Positions 11,994 through 19,818 of a DNA stretch of 42,993 nucleotides are shown piece by piece; the stretch's first letter is position 1, and each line of letters starts with the position of its first letter. Both the position numbers and the translations under genes were made by a program. The notes below the pieces were generated by a model. That model was given only the letters and a program-made list of their open reading frames with translations, had not been told where the DNA came from and did no database searches. Source of the stretch: Xanthomonas boreopolis (GTDB lineage: Bacteria > Pseudomonadota > Gammaproteobacteria > Xanthomonadales > Xanthomonadaceae); the NCBI GenBank assembly GCA_014654535.1, contig BNBA01000034.1, positions 1-42,993 of the forward strand. Reading direction: 5' to 3'.

Positions 11994-12015
11994 GTAGGAA
12001 GGGTTTCAACCCGAC
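11994..12015. repeat. REP-like intergenic hairpin
   Basis: GTAGGAAGGGTTTCAACCC has a short perfect stem (GGGTT/AACCC at 12001-12012) and matches the layout of the GTAGGAGCGGCTTCAGCCGC family of palindromic repeats common in xanthomonads and pseudomonads. A second, better-conserved member lies at 14547-14600. Confidence 0.45.
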
Positions 12016-12145
12016 TCCAAGGAGCCCGTCGGGATTGGGATCCCTCCCGCAGTCGCCCGGATCAGCGCGTTCCAGGCGATTCATGCACAATCAGGGTCAG
12101 CCCCGCATTCCGGGGCGATTCTGTAACCATCTTCCGGGGAACTGC

Positions 12146-13639
12146 ATGGAATCCATCATCAACGCCGTCAACGGCGTCATCTGGAGCAAGGCATTGATCG
12201 CGATATGCCTGGGCGCCGGCCTGTTCTTCAGCTTCCGTACCCGATTCATGCAGGTGCGCGGGTTCTTCGAAATGTGCCGCCTGACCGTGCGCGGCCAGAA
12301 GTCCGAGGCAGGCGTGTCCTCGTTCCAGGCGCTGGCGATGTCGATGGCCGGCCGCATCGGCATCGGCAACATCGCCGGCGTGGCCACCGCGATCGCCTTC
12401 GGCGGGCCCGGTGCGATCTTCTGGATGTGGGTGATGGGCTTCCTGGGGGCGTCCACCTCGTACGTGGAAAGCACGCTGGCGCAGATCTACAAGGTCAAGG
12501 ACGCCGATGGCCGCTACCGTGGCGGCCCGGCCTACTACATCGAGCGGGCCATGGGCCTGAAGTGGTATGCGATGGCCTTCGCGGTGGTGACCATCGTCGC
12601 CGCCGGCTTCCTGATGCCCGGGGTGCAGGCCAACGCTATCGCCGACAGCGCCGCCAACGTCTGCGCCGGCAGTGCGCTGTGCGGCCCGATGGACGGGCAG
12701 TGGCTGGGGATGCCGGCCCGCGACGCGTTCAAGCTCGGGGTCGGCGCCGTGGTGGCGCTGCTGCTGGGCATCATCATCTTCGGCGGCGTCAAGCGCATCG
12801 CCAATTTCGCCGAGGTGGTGGTGCCGTTCATGGCGGCGGGCTTCATCCTGATGGCGATCACGGTGATGGTGCTGAACGTCGAGCGCGTGCCGGAGATGTT
12901 CGCGACGATCATCAGCAGCGCCTTCGGCGCGCATGCGGCCTTCGGCGCCATCATGGGCCTGGCGGTGGAGTGGGGCGTCAAGCGCGGCATCTACGCCAAC
13001 GAAGCCGGCCAGGGCACCGGCCCGCACGCGGCGGCCGCGGCGGAGGTGTCGCACCCGGCCAAGCAGGGCTACGTGCAGGCCTTCGCGATCTACTTCGACA
13101 CGATGATGGTGTGCACCTCGACGGCGTTCCTGGTGCTGTCCACCGGCATGTTCAACGTGTACTCGCCGGGCGGCGGCGCACCGTTGTTCAGCGGCGTGCC
13201 GGGCGTGGAGGAAGGCCCCGGGTTCGCCCAGGCCGCGGTGGAATCGGTGCTGCCCGGCTGGGGCGCCATCTTCGTGGCGGTGGCGCTGTTCTTCTTCGCG
13301 TTCACCACGATCATGGCCTACTACTACATGGCCGAGACCAACCTGAGCTACGTCAACCACAACCGGCACCGGCCGCTGACCGTGCTGCTGCTGCGCCTGG
13401 GCATCATCGCGATGGTGGTGTTCGGCGCCTGGCGCAACGCGCAGCAGGCCTGGGCGCTGGGCGACATCGGCGTGGGCCTGATGGCGTGGCTGAACATCAT
13501 CGCCATCCTGATCCTGCACAAGCCGGCGATGCTGGCGTTGCGCGATTACGAGCGGCAGAAGAAGCTCGGCCTGGACCCGGTGTTCGACCCGGACGTGGCC
13601 GGCGTCCGCAATGCCGATTTCTGGAAGAAGAAACCCTGA
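12146..13639 (+). CDS. Sodium:alanine/glycine symporter, AGCS family
   Basis: The 497-residue membrane protein has about ten to eleven hydrophobic helices. AGCS signatures are present: FRTRFMQVRG near residue 32, the region SMAGRIGIGNIAGVATAIAF (residues 73-92) and NEAGQGTGPHAAAAAEVSHP. It should import alanine or glycine with Na+. The ATG at 12146 is preceded by GGGGA 6 bases upstream and gives the usual N-terminus; an in-frame ATG at 12083 would add a hydrophilic segment unlike the family. The next gene starts one base after this stop (13641), so the two are probably cotranscribed, with no obvious functional link. Confidence 0.93.
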   Translation: MESIINAVNGVIWSKALIAICLGAGLFFSFRTRFMQVRGFFEMCRLTVRGQKSEAGVSSFQALAMSMAGRIGIGNIAGVATAIAFGGPGAIFWMWVMGFLGASTSYVESTLAQIYKVKDADGRYRGGPAYYIERAMGLKWYAMAFAVVTIVAAGFLMPGVQANAIADSAANVCAGSALCGPMDGQWLGMPARDAFKLGVGAVVALLLGIIIFGGVKRIANFAEVVVPFMAAGFILMAITVMVLNVERVPEMFATIISSAFGAHAAFGAIMGLAVEWGVKRGIYANEAGQGTGPHAAAAAEVSHPAKQGYVQAFAIYFDTMMVCTSTAFLVLSTGMFNVYSPGGGAPLFSGVPGVEEGPGFAQAAVESVLPGWGAIFVAVALFFFAFTTIMAYYYMAETNLSYVNHNRHRPLTVLLLRLGIIAMVVFGAWRNAQQAWALGDIGVGLMAWLNIIAILILHKPAMLALRDYERQKKLGLDPVFDPDVAGVRNADFWKKKP

Positions 13640-13640
13640 C

Positions 13641-14522
13641 ATGAGCAGTCCCTGGAATACCGGGCCGCGCCGCCCCGGCGGCGGGGCCCCTCGCCATCCC
13701 GGCAAGCGCGGCGGCAGCGACGAGCGCGCGCCGCGGCAGTCCCCGGCCGAAACCGGCGAGCGCATGCCCGCGCCGGCCGGACGCCGGCACGAGGAGGTGC
13801 GGCTGTATGGCCTCAACGCCGTGCGCGCGGCGTTCCAGGCGCGCCCGCAGGCGCTGCGCAAGCTGTACCTGGCCGAGGCGCGCATCCCCGAACTCAAGCC
13901 GCTGCTGGCATGGTGCGTGAAGCAGCGCGTCGGCTACCGCGTGGTCGCCGACGAGGACCTGCGCAAGCTGGCCGGCAGCGAGCACCACGAAGGCGTGGTC
14001 GCCGACCTGGCCAGGACCGAGCCGTTGCCGCTGGCCGAATGGCTGGAGACGCTGCGGCCCGGTCCGCAACTGCTGCTTTGGCTGGACGGGATCGGCAATC
14101 CGCACAACTTCGGCGCGATCCTGCGCTCGGCCGCCCACTTCGGCGTGGCGGGCATCCTGTTGCCGGCCGAATCCACGCTGACCCTGTCCGGCGCGGCCGC
14201 GCGCATCGCCGAAGGCGGTGCCGAGGCGGTGCCGCTGGTCCGCTTGCCGAAGACTTCGCTGGCCGACGAACTGCTGCACGACGCCGGTTTCGTGCTGGCC
14301 GCGACGTTGGTGGGAGGCGGGCAGGACCTGTTCGCCACGCCGTTGCCCCAGCGCCTGGTCTATGTGATGGGAAGCGAAGGCGAGGGCATGGACCGGCGCC
14401 TGGCCGATGCCTGCGACCTGCGCGTGTCGATCCCCGGCACCGGCGCGGTCGAGAGCCTCAACGTCGCCGCCGCGACCGCGGTGTTGCTGGCGAGCTGGCG
14501 CGCGCGCCTCGGCGGGAACTAG
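13641..14522 (+). CDS. TrmH/SpoU-family RNA 2'-O-ribose methyltransferase
   Basis: The 293-residue protein shows the three SPOUT motifs: motif 1 NPHNFGAILRSAAHFGV (153-169), motif 2 MGSEGEGM (243-250) and motif 3 IPGTGAVESLNVAAATAVLL (264-283). A SpoU substrate-binding domain (EVRLYGLNAVRAAFQARP) precedes the catalytic fold. The first 50 residues are a low-complexity, Arg/Pro/Gly-rich basic tail, as in YfiF/RlmB-like proteins, and may aid RNA binding. It should methylate a ribose in rRNA or tRNA; the target (RlmB, TrmH or other) cannot be decided here. The gene lies one base after the symporter stop, without room for its own promoter. Confidence 0.9.
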   Translation: MSSPWNTGPRRPGGGAPRHPGKRGGSDERAPRQSPAETGERMPAPAGRRHEEVRLYGLNAVRAAFQARPQALRKLYLAEARIPELKPLLAWCVKQRVGYRVVADEDLRKLAGSEHHEGVVADLARTEPLPLAEWLETLRPGPQLLLWLDGIGNPHNFGAILRSAAHFGVAGILLPAESTLTLSGAAARIAEGGAEAVPLVRLPKTSLADELLHDAGFVLAATLVGGGQDLFATPLPQRLVYVMGSEGEGMDRRLADACDLRVSIPGTGAVESLNVAAATAVLLASWRARLGGN

Positions 14523-14546
14523 GCATCTGCGGCCGCGGGCACCCAT

Positions 14547-14600
14547 GTGGGAGCGACTTCAGTCGCGACGGGGCTTCCCCGGCGAAGCCCGCTGCGACCG
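14547..14600. repeat. REP-like palindromic repeat cluster
   Basis: GTGGGAGCGACTTCAGTCGC contains the stem GCGAC/GTCGC around TTCA (14553-14566), followed by a second hairpin in GGGGCTTCCCCGGCGAAGCCCGC and a further GCGACCGAAGTC. This is the typical xanthomonad/pseudomonad REP-like pattern. It lies between convergent genes, where it may also aid termination. Confidence 0.6.
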
Positions 14601-14634
14601 AAGTCTTTTCCGCGGAAAAGCCTGAAGCCTGGGC

Positions 14635-15687
14635 TCAGCGCACGGCCGGCGGCGCGGTCGAGCCGCGGCGCACCAGGCTGTAGCGCATCGTGTGCCGGAC
14701 CGGCTCGGCCGCCTCGCCCTGGCGGCGCCGGCGGATGTCCTCGACCAGTTGGGTCACCGCGGTGCGGCCCATCGCGGTCACCGGCTGGCGGATCGTGGTC
14801 AGTTCCGGCCAGACCGTGGTCGCCACCGGCGTATCGTCGAAGCCGGCCACCGAGAGCTCTTCCGGCACGCGCAATCCCATGCCGTGCGCCACCGCCAGCG
14901 CGGCGGCGGCCATGTCGTCGTTGCTGCAGAACAGGGCGGTAGGGCGCCGCGCGCGGTCGAGCAAGGCGTGTGCCGCCGCCAGGCCCGAGCGATAGGTGAA
15001 CAGGCCTTCGGCGACATCCTCCGGCGGCACCTCCAATCCGGCCTCGGCCATCGCGTCGAAGAAGCCGGCCGCGCGCAGCGCGCTCGGCGCATGCGTCGGA
15101 TCGCCACGCACGAAGCCGATGCGGCGATGCCCGAGTTCCAGCAGGTAGCGCGTCATCGCCTGCGCGCCCTGGTAGTCGTCGATGCGCACCGCGCTGACCT
15201 CGGCGACCGGCGCGCCGCCGGCCACCGCCAGCACCGGCATGCCGCGCGCACCCAGCGCGGCGATGGTGGAGCGCGAGTCGCACAACGGCGGCGGCAGGAT
15301 CACCCCGTCGACGCCGGCGGCGAGCAGGCGCTCGGTGGCGGTGCGCTGGCTGCGCAGCGAGCCGCACTTCTCCACCAGCACCTGGTGCCCGTCCAGGCTG
15401 CTCTGCTCCAGCACGCCCAGCATGAACTGGTTGAGGTAGGCCGCGCTGGGATTGCTGTAGAGCAGCCCGATCCTGATCTGCTGCGCGGTGCGCAGCGAAC
15501 GGCCGGCGAGGTTGGGGCGATAGCCCAGCGCGCGTATCGAGGCCTCCACGCGCTGGCGCATCTCCTCGCCGACCTGCGGGTGGCGGTTGATCACCCGCGA
15601 GGCCGTCATCGGCGAGACGCCGGCGTGTTGGGCCACGTCCAGCAGGGTCACTGCACCACCTTTGCGGCGTCGCTGTCGTACCGCCAT
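14635..15687 (-). CDS. LacI/GalR-family transcriptional regulator
   Basis: The 350-residue protein has an N-terminal LacI helix-turn-helix (VTLLDVAQHAGVSPMTASRV, about residues 13-32), a hinge helix with LAGRSLRTAQ, and a periplasmic-binding-like sensor domain to the C-terminus (IGLLYSNPSAAYLNQFMLGV; IRIDDYQGAQAMTRYLLELG; SVAGFDDTP). It should repress a sugar or polyol gene set until an effector binds. The sensor resembles GntR-like regulators most, but the ligand is not determinable. No sugar enzyme or transporter gene is adjacent; it is followed on the same strand by REP sequence and preceded by the M28 peptidase 46 bp away, so its targets probably lie elsewhere. Confidence 0.92.
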   Translation of the reverse strand: MAVRQRRRKGGAVTLLDVAQHAGVSPMTASRVINRHPQVGEEMRQRVEASIRALGYRPNLAGRSLRTAQQIRIGLLYSNPSAAYLNQFMLGVLEQSSLDGHQVLVEKCGSLRSQRTATERLLAAGVDGVILPPPLCDSRSTIAALGARGMPVLAVAGGAPVAEVSAVRIDDYQGAQAMTRYLLELGHRRIGFVRGDPTHAPSALRAAGFFDAMAEAGLEVPPEDVAEGLFTYRSGLAAAHALLDRARRPTALFCSNDDMAAAALAVAHGMGLRVPEELSVAGFDDTPVATTVWPELTTIRQPVTAMGRTAVTQLVEDIRRRRQGEAAEPVRHTMRYSLVRRGSTAPPAVR

Positions 15688-15733
15688 CTCGGAGTCGTCG
15701 GACGTTGCGCCGCGGAGCGCGGCAGCGCCGAGC

Positions 15734-17155
15734 TTACTCGCTCGGCGGCACCGTCGGCTTGGCCTCGCTGCCGAAGCCGCCATCGGCCTCGGCGGCCAGG
15801 TAGGCGAACACCGCATAGGCCGCGACGTTCTGCGCCAGCGCCTTCGGATCGATCTTGTCGAGCGTATCGTCGGCGGTGTGGTGCAGGTCGAAGTAGTCGG
15901 TCCCGTCCTGCGCCAGCCAGGCCCAGGCGCCGCCCTTGGCCGCGATCGGGCCGATGTCCGGGCCGGGGCCGCCCTTGTCGGGCGCGTACTCGATGCCGAG
16001 CGGCGCCAGCGCCTCGGCGATCTGCCGGGTCGCCTCGCGCGAGCCTTCCGGCGCCGGCGAACCGGTGTTGAAGGCGTAGATGCGGCCCGCGCCGAAATCG
16101 CTCTCCGCGCCGATCTGGTGCAGCTTGAGGTCGTCGGCAGTCCTGCCGTGCGCTTCGGCATAGGCCTTGCCGCCGTACAGGCCCTGCTCCTCGTTGGCGA
16201 AGGCGACCACGCGGATGGTGCGCTTGGGCGCCTGCTTGAGCTGGCCGATCAGGTGGCCGGCGGCCATCGTGATGCCGACGCCGGCGCCATCGTCGATCGC
16301 GCCGGTGCCCAGGTCCCACGAATCCAGGTGGCCGCCGATCACCACGACCTCCTTGGGCTTCTCCCGCCCGGTGATCTCGCCGATCACGTTGTACGAGGTC
16401 GCGGTGCCGTCCCAGCCGCAGTCCAGGCTCAGGCGGATGCGGGTCGGGCCGCGTTCGACCAGGCGCGCGAGCTGGTTGGCGTCGGGCACCGACAGCGCCG
16501 CCGCCGGCACCGGCGCCAGGCCGTCGTCGAAGCGGGTGATGCCGGTATGCGGCACGCGGTGCGAGTCGGTGCCGGCCGAGCGCATCACGAAGCCGACCGC
16601 ACCCTTGCGGATCGCTTCCGACGGCGCACGGCTGCGGATCGCGCCGCCGTTGCCGTAGTCCTTGCCGTCGCGCGCTTTGACCATCTGGTAGTCGACGAAG
16701 GCGATCTTGCCCTTCAACGATCCCTCGGGCGCGGCCTTCAGCGCCGCCAGGTCGGCGAAGCGCACGACCTCGCCCTCGACCGTGCCGCCGGGGCTGCCGC
16801 CGAGCGCGGTGACCTTGAGCGGCTGCGCGTGCGGGCCGATCACCTCGGCCTTCTCGCCGCGGCGCTCCCACTTGGGAAAGGTCACCGGCTCGGTCCAGAC
16901 CTTGTCGAAGCCGAGCTGCTCGAACTTGGCCTTGGCCCAGGCCACCGCCCGCGCATCGGCCTCGCTGCCGGCCAGGCGCGGGCCGACCTCGGTGGTCAGC
17001 GACTCGACCACCTTCCATCCGGTATTGTCGGCGAGCGCCTGCTCGCGCAACTGCGCCGCCGTGGCCAACGCCTTGTCCGGGATCCGCGTGGCCGGCGCGG
17101 CCTGCGCGCTGGAAGTGGCAAGGAGGGCGGCGATGGCGACGGCTAGGTAACGCAT
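15734..17155 (-). CDS. Exported M28-family zinc peptidase with PA domain
   Basis: The 473-residue protein has a signal peptide (MRYLAVAIAALLATSSAQA) and should act in the periplasm or be secreted. A protease-associated insert (about residues 125-245) precedes the di-zinc M28 domain. The metal ligands are visible in order: H276 in GGHLDSWD, D288 in GAIDDG, E322/E323 in ANEEQG, D353 in ESDFG and H426 in DLHHTADD. The family includes aminopeptidases and carboxypeptidases that trim peptides; the substrate is unknown. ATG at 17155 is chosen because the signal peptide begins there, with GGAG upstream. It is on the same strand as the LacI-type gene but is probably independent. Repeat DNA lies just upstream of its start. 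Confidence 0.93.
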   Translation of the reverse strand: MRYLAVAIAALLATSSAQAAPATRIPDKALATAAQLREQALADNTGWKVVESLTTEVGPRLAGSEADARAVAWAKAKFEQLGFDKVWTEPVTFPKWERRGEKAEVIGPHAQPLKVTALGGSPGGTVEGEVVRFADLAALKAAPEGSLKGKIAFVDYQMVKARDGKDYGNGGAIRSRAPSEAIRKGAVGFVMRSAGTDSHRVPHTGITRFDDGLAPVPAAALSVPDANQLARLVERGPTRIRLSLDCGWDGTATSYNVIGEITGREKPKEVVVIGGHLDSWDLGTGAIDDGAGVGITMAAGHLIGQLKQAPKRTIRVVAFANEEQGLYGGKAYAEAHGRTADDLKLHQIGAESDFGAGRIYAFNTGSPAPEGSREATRQIAEALAPLGIEYAPDKGGPGPDIGPIAAKGGAWAWLAQDGTDYFDLHHTADDTLDKIDPKALAQNVAAYAVFAYLAAEADGGFGSEAKPTVPPSE

Positions 17156-17185
17156 GGGCGACTCCGATAAGGGGAGAAGGAAAGG

Positions 17186-17311
17186 GTTGTCGCGAGGGCC
17201 CCGCACCATTGGGATCCCCGCACATGGATGTGCGGCCTGTTGCGAGGGACTCGCACCATTCTGGATCCCCGCACATGGATGTGCGGGCTGTTGCGAGGGA
17301 CTCGCACAACA
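17186..17311. repeat. Tandem 51-53 bp repeat, two and a half copies, each with a hairpin
   Basis: Copies start at 17186, 17239 and 17290 (the last partial). Each full unit has GTTGCGAGGGACTCGC (diverged in the first copy), a short ACCATT...GGATCC link, and the palindrome CCGCACATGGATGTGCGG, which forms an 8-bp stem at 17218-17235 and 17269-17286. The GTTGCGAGGGACTCGC core recurs at 18662-18677, so this is a dispersed repeat family. It lies upstream of the M28 peptidase start, where it could affect expression. Confidence 0.75.
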
Positions 17312-17314
17312 AGA

Positions 17315-17342
17315 AGGCCACGAGCCTAGCAGCCCGTGGCCT
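17315..17342 (-). terminator. Possible terminator of mscL
   Basis: AGGCCACG (17315-17322) pairs with CGTGGCCT (17335-17342) about 40 bp past the mscL stop codon. On the minus strand the stem is followed by the moderately T-rich TCTTGTTG. The short T-run makes intrinsic termination plausible, not certain. Confidence 0.4.
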
Positions 17343-17378
17343 CGCCGTTCCTGTGCGGGAGGTCATCCCTCCCGGGCG

Positions 17379-17792
17379 TCACTTGCGGAGCGAATCGCGG
17401 ATCTCGCGCAGCAGCACCACTTCCTCGCTCGGCGGCGCCGGCGGCGCGGGTTCCTCGGCCTTCTTGCGGCTCAGCCTGTTGATCGCCTTGACCACCATGA
17501 AGATCGCGAACGCCACGATCAGGAACTGGATCACCGTGTTGATGAAATCGCCGTAGCCGATCACCACGGCGGGCACTTCCTTGCCGGCGGCGTCCACGCT
17601 CGCCGCCTTCAAGGTCCAGGACAACTTGGAGAAGTCGATCCCGCCGATCAGCAGGCCGATCGGCGGCATGATGACCTTTTCCACCAGCGACGTGACGATC
17701 TTGCCGAACGCGGCGCCGATCACCACGCCCACCGCCAGGTCGATCACGTTGCCGCGCATCGCGAATTCCTTGAATTCGCTCATCATTCCCAT
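17379..17792 (-). CDS. mscL: Large-conductance mechanosensitive channel MscL
   Basis: The 137-residue protein matches the MscL family over its length: the N-terminal amphipathic helix [22 protein letters not shown]1 with [19 protein letters not shown], a periplasmic loop, TM2 ([15 protein letters not shown]) and a C-terminal helical bundle ending in [11 protein letters not shown]. It forms a homopentameric pore in the inner membrane that opens under membrane tension to release solutes during hypo-osmotic shock. ATG at 17792 is supported by AAGGAG 6 bases upstream. In-frame ATGs at 17786 and 17783 are also possible; the one at 17807 overlaps the ribosome binding site and is less likely. Confidence 0.97.
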   Translation of the reverse strand: MGMMSEFKEFAMRGNVIDLAVGVVIGAAFGKIVTSLVEKVIMPPIGLLIGGIDFSKLSWTLKAASVDAAGKEVPAVVIGYGDFINTVIQFLIVAFAIFMVVKAINRLSRKKAEEPAPPAPPSEEVVLLREIRDSLRK

Positions 17793-17854
17793 GGTCCTCT
17801 CCTTCATTGCCGGTCGCGGCAGGCTCGCCGCGACGGCATCCTAGCCTGTTCAGG

Positions 17855-18568
17855 TCAATCGGCGGTGATGACGCCGTGCCTTTCGGCGACATTTTCCAGA
17901 CGGGCGCTGAAACGATCGCCGGGCTGGAGCGCGGCCACGCCGGCCGGGGTCCCCATGAACACCAGGTCGCCGGCCTTGAGTGCGTACAGCTTGGACAGTT
18001 CGTGCAGGATCTCCGGCACGCTCCAGATCATCTGGTCGAGCAGCGACTGCTGGCGCACCGTGCCGTTGACCTCCAGGGACAGGTTCAGCGCGTCCAGCTC
18101 GCCCACTTCGCCGGCGTGCACCAGCTCGCTGACCGGCGCCGAGTGGTCGAAGCCCTTGGCGATGTCCCAGGGCAGGCCCTTGGCCTTGGCGGCGGCCTGC
18201 AGGTCGCGGCGGGTCAGGTCCAGGCCCACGCCATAGCCGTAGACCAGCGCCTCGGCCTGTTCCACCGGCAGCACGCCGGCGGGCGCGTCCTGGCCGAGCG
18301 CGACCACCAGCTCGACCTCGTGGTGCAGCTCCCGGGTGCCGGGCGGGTAGGGAATCGGATCGCCGTGGCCGACCACGATGGCATCGGCAGGCTTCATGAA
18401 GAACACCGGCTGGCCGCGCTCCGCCTTCGAGGCGGGCGCGTTGGCGCCCATCTCGCGGGCGTGGTCGGCGAAGTTGCGGCCGACGCAATAGATGCGGCGC
18501 ACCGGGAACGTGCCGCCGCCCACTACAGGGATGCGTGGAATCTGGGGGGCGGGGATCACATCGCTCAT
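17855..18568 (-). CDS. Fumarylacetoacetate hydrolase (FAH)-family protein
   Basis: The 237-residue protein has the C-terminal FAH fold of the FahD1/UGL-like group. It begins with a short domain ending in IYCVGRNFADHAREMG. It contains the metal-site region LHHEVELVVALGQ (the Glu pair of the conserved E-x-E), then GYGVGLDLTRRDLQ and GDLVFMGTPAGVA. Family members hydrolyse or decarboxylate beta-diketo acids such as acylpyruvates and oxaloacetate with Mg2+. Length and motifs fit acylpyruvase-type enzymes better than true fumarylacetoacetase (about 420 residues). No tyrosine catabolism genes are nearby. It precedes mscL on the same strand by 62 bp. Confidence 0.9.
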   Translation of the reverse strand: MSDVIPAPQIPRIPVVGGGTFPVRRIYCVGRNFADHAREMGANAPASKAERGQPVFFMKPADAIVVGHGDPIPYPPGTRELHHEVELVVALGQDAPAGVLPVEQAEALVYGYGVGLDLTRRDLQAAAKAKGLPWDIAKGFDHSAPVSELVHAGEVGELDALNLSLEVNGTVRQQSLLDQMIWSVPEILHELSKLYALKAGDLVFMGTPAGVAALQPGDRFSARLENVAERHGVITAD

Positions 18569-18661
18569 GCAGGGAGCCTCGTTGCGGGGAGGCGCGAGTC
18601 TAGCAACTGCACGGCATGGTGGCGGCTTCCCGCCGGGTCCGCGCAACGGACGTGCGCGGAC

Positions 18662-18690
18662 GTTGCGAGGGACTCGCGCTTCAGCGCGAG
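18662..18690. repeat. Dispersed repeat copy with hairpin overlapping a stop codon
   Basis: GTTGCGAGGGACTCGC (18662-18677) is identical to two copies of the tandem repeat at 17239 and 17290. It runs into the near-perfect palindrome CTCGCGCT/AGCGCGAG at 18673-18690, which covers the stop codon (18681-18683, minus strand) of the small membrane protein and may serve as its terminator. Confidence 0.6.
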
Positions 18691-18962
18691 AGCGGCAGCA
18701 CCGGCTTGCTGACGACGCGGTATTCGCCTTCGACGATGGTGCCCGCATTGGCGGCCGCGGTGCGCTTGCCCGGCTTGCCGAGCAGCTTCCACGCCACGCC
18801 GCCCAGGATCATCGCCGCGCCCACGAACACGCCCACGAACACCAGCAGGGCCAGGATGGCCAGGCCGAGCAGGCCGAAGCCCAGCCGGACCAGCGGATGG
18901 CGCGGCTTGCGGGGTTCGAACCACTGGCGCAGGTGGCTGAAGTTAAGGAAACGTACGCGCAT
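18681..18962 (-). CDS. Small membrane protein of unknown function
   Basis: The 93-residue protein has a basic N-terminal segment (RVRFLNFSHLRQWFEPRKPRHP), one long hydrophobic stretch from about residue 24 to 54 that could span the membrane once or as a tight pair, and a basic C-terminal tail. No domain is recognised. Codon use and GC content are like the neighbours, and such small proteins are frequent next to FAH-family genes in xanthomonads, so it is probably real. ATG at 18962 lacks a strong ribosome binding site; a longer in-frame version starts upstream. A repeat element overlaps its stop codon. Confidence 0.6.
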   Translation of the reverse strand: MRVRFLNFSHLRQWFEPRKPRHPLVRLGFGLLGLAILALLVFVGVFVGAAMILGGVAWKLLGKPGKRTAAANAGTIVEGEYRVVSKPVLPLSR

Positions 18963-19132
18963 GATGACAGTTGTCTGTCGGAACGGACTGGGCGGGGAGT
19001 ATCGTTGCAGTCGCAAGTTACTGCGTCAAAAAAACGTTAATCGCGGGCGGTGTTGCCGGCCGATCATGGATGGCGGGGCGTCCGTCCGGGACGCATGCCA
19101 GAATGCCGCTCCTTTTCACGATCCCGTTGGCG

Positions 19133-19474
19133 ATGGCGACTCCCCCGATCCGTTTGCTTGCCCGAGACCAGATTCCCGAGGGCGGTTTCGCCGAGGTGGA
19201 GGCGCCGGTCGACGGCACCGCCGAATCGCTGGTCCTGTACCGCGAGGGCGGCGTGGTGCGGGGATGGCTCAACGTGTGCCCGCACGCGGGACGGCGGTTG
19301 GACTGGGCACCCGGCCAGTTCCTCAAGAGCCGCGAGGGCCAGCTGGTCTGTGCCGCGCACGGGGCAGCGTTCGAGCTGGAGGGCGGGACCTGCGTCGCCG
19401 GGCCTTGCCGGGGCGATGCGTTGCGGGCGGTGGAGCTGCGGGTCGAGGGAGAGGACGTGGTGTTGGTAGGGTAG
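19133..19474 (+). CDS. Rieske [2Fe-2S] domain protein
   Basis: The 113-residue single-domain protein carries both Rieske ligand motifs: C-P-H (C49, H51 in NVCPHAG) and C-x-x-H (C73, H76 in LVCAAHGAAF), followed by the strand motif TCVAGPCRG. It should bind a [2Fe-2S] cluster and pass electrons in the cytoplasm. No oxygenase or reductase gene adjoins it, so its partner is unknown. It could be an NirD-like or ferredoxin-type protein for a dioxygenase encoded elsewhere. ATG at 19133 is favoured because the family-like sequence begins there; the in-frame ATG at 19103 would add ten residues. Confidence 0.85.
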   Translation: MATPPIRLLARDQIPEGGFAEVEAPVDGTAESLVLYREGGVVRGWLNVCPHAGRRLDWAPGQFLKSREGQLVCAAHGAAFELEGGTCVAGPCRGDALRAVELRVEGEDVVLVG

Positions 19475-19818
19475 TGGCTGGGGTCGTGGTGGGTGGATTC
19501 CCACGATCATTTCCATGCGGATGGCTGGGTGCTTGCACCTTCTTTCCACCGTCGTCCCCGCGAAGGTGGGCAGCGTTTTTCAGCAGCCGAACGGCTGATC
19601 GTCCAGGGACGTTGCTTTGCTTTTGGCTTTGGGCCTTGGGCAATAAAAAAGCCAAAGCTTTCGCCTTCGGCGAGTTACCTTGATCAGCCATGACCAGCCA
19701 ATCAGCTTCGGGTTTTTTTCCCCGTCTCCGCCGTAGGCCATGGAGGCTGGCGCGCCGCCGCGCGAGGAGGCGTCACCCAATCCAGGGCACAATCACGAGC
19801 AACAGCAACAATGCCTGC
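19475..19818. other. Intergenic region, 344 bp, degenerate repeat-like sequence
   Basis: No gene is supported. Between 19609 and 19720 there are AT-richer blocks with repeated GGCTTT/AAAGCC words, a small hairpin TCGCCTTCGGCGA (19661-19673) and a run of seven T at about 19712-19718, which could terminate the Rieske transcript. Short minus-strand frames here encode only Lys/Arg-rich low-complexity sequence of the kind often found between xanthomonad genes. Confidence 0.45.

Noticed and set aside
17186-17311. Possible CRISPR array
   Set aside because: The repeats are directly adjacent without unique spacers, and there are only two full copies; no cas genes are near.
19580-19792. 70-codon minus-strand frame in the Rieske-permease spacer
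   Set aside because: Lys/Arg-rich low-complexity sequence of the type that recurs in xanthomonad intergenic DNA as degenerate repeat; no start site support.
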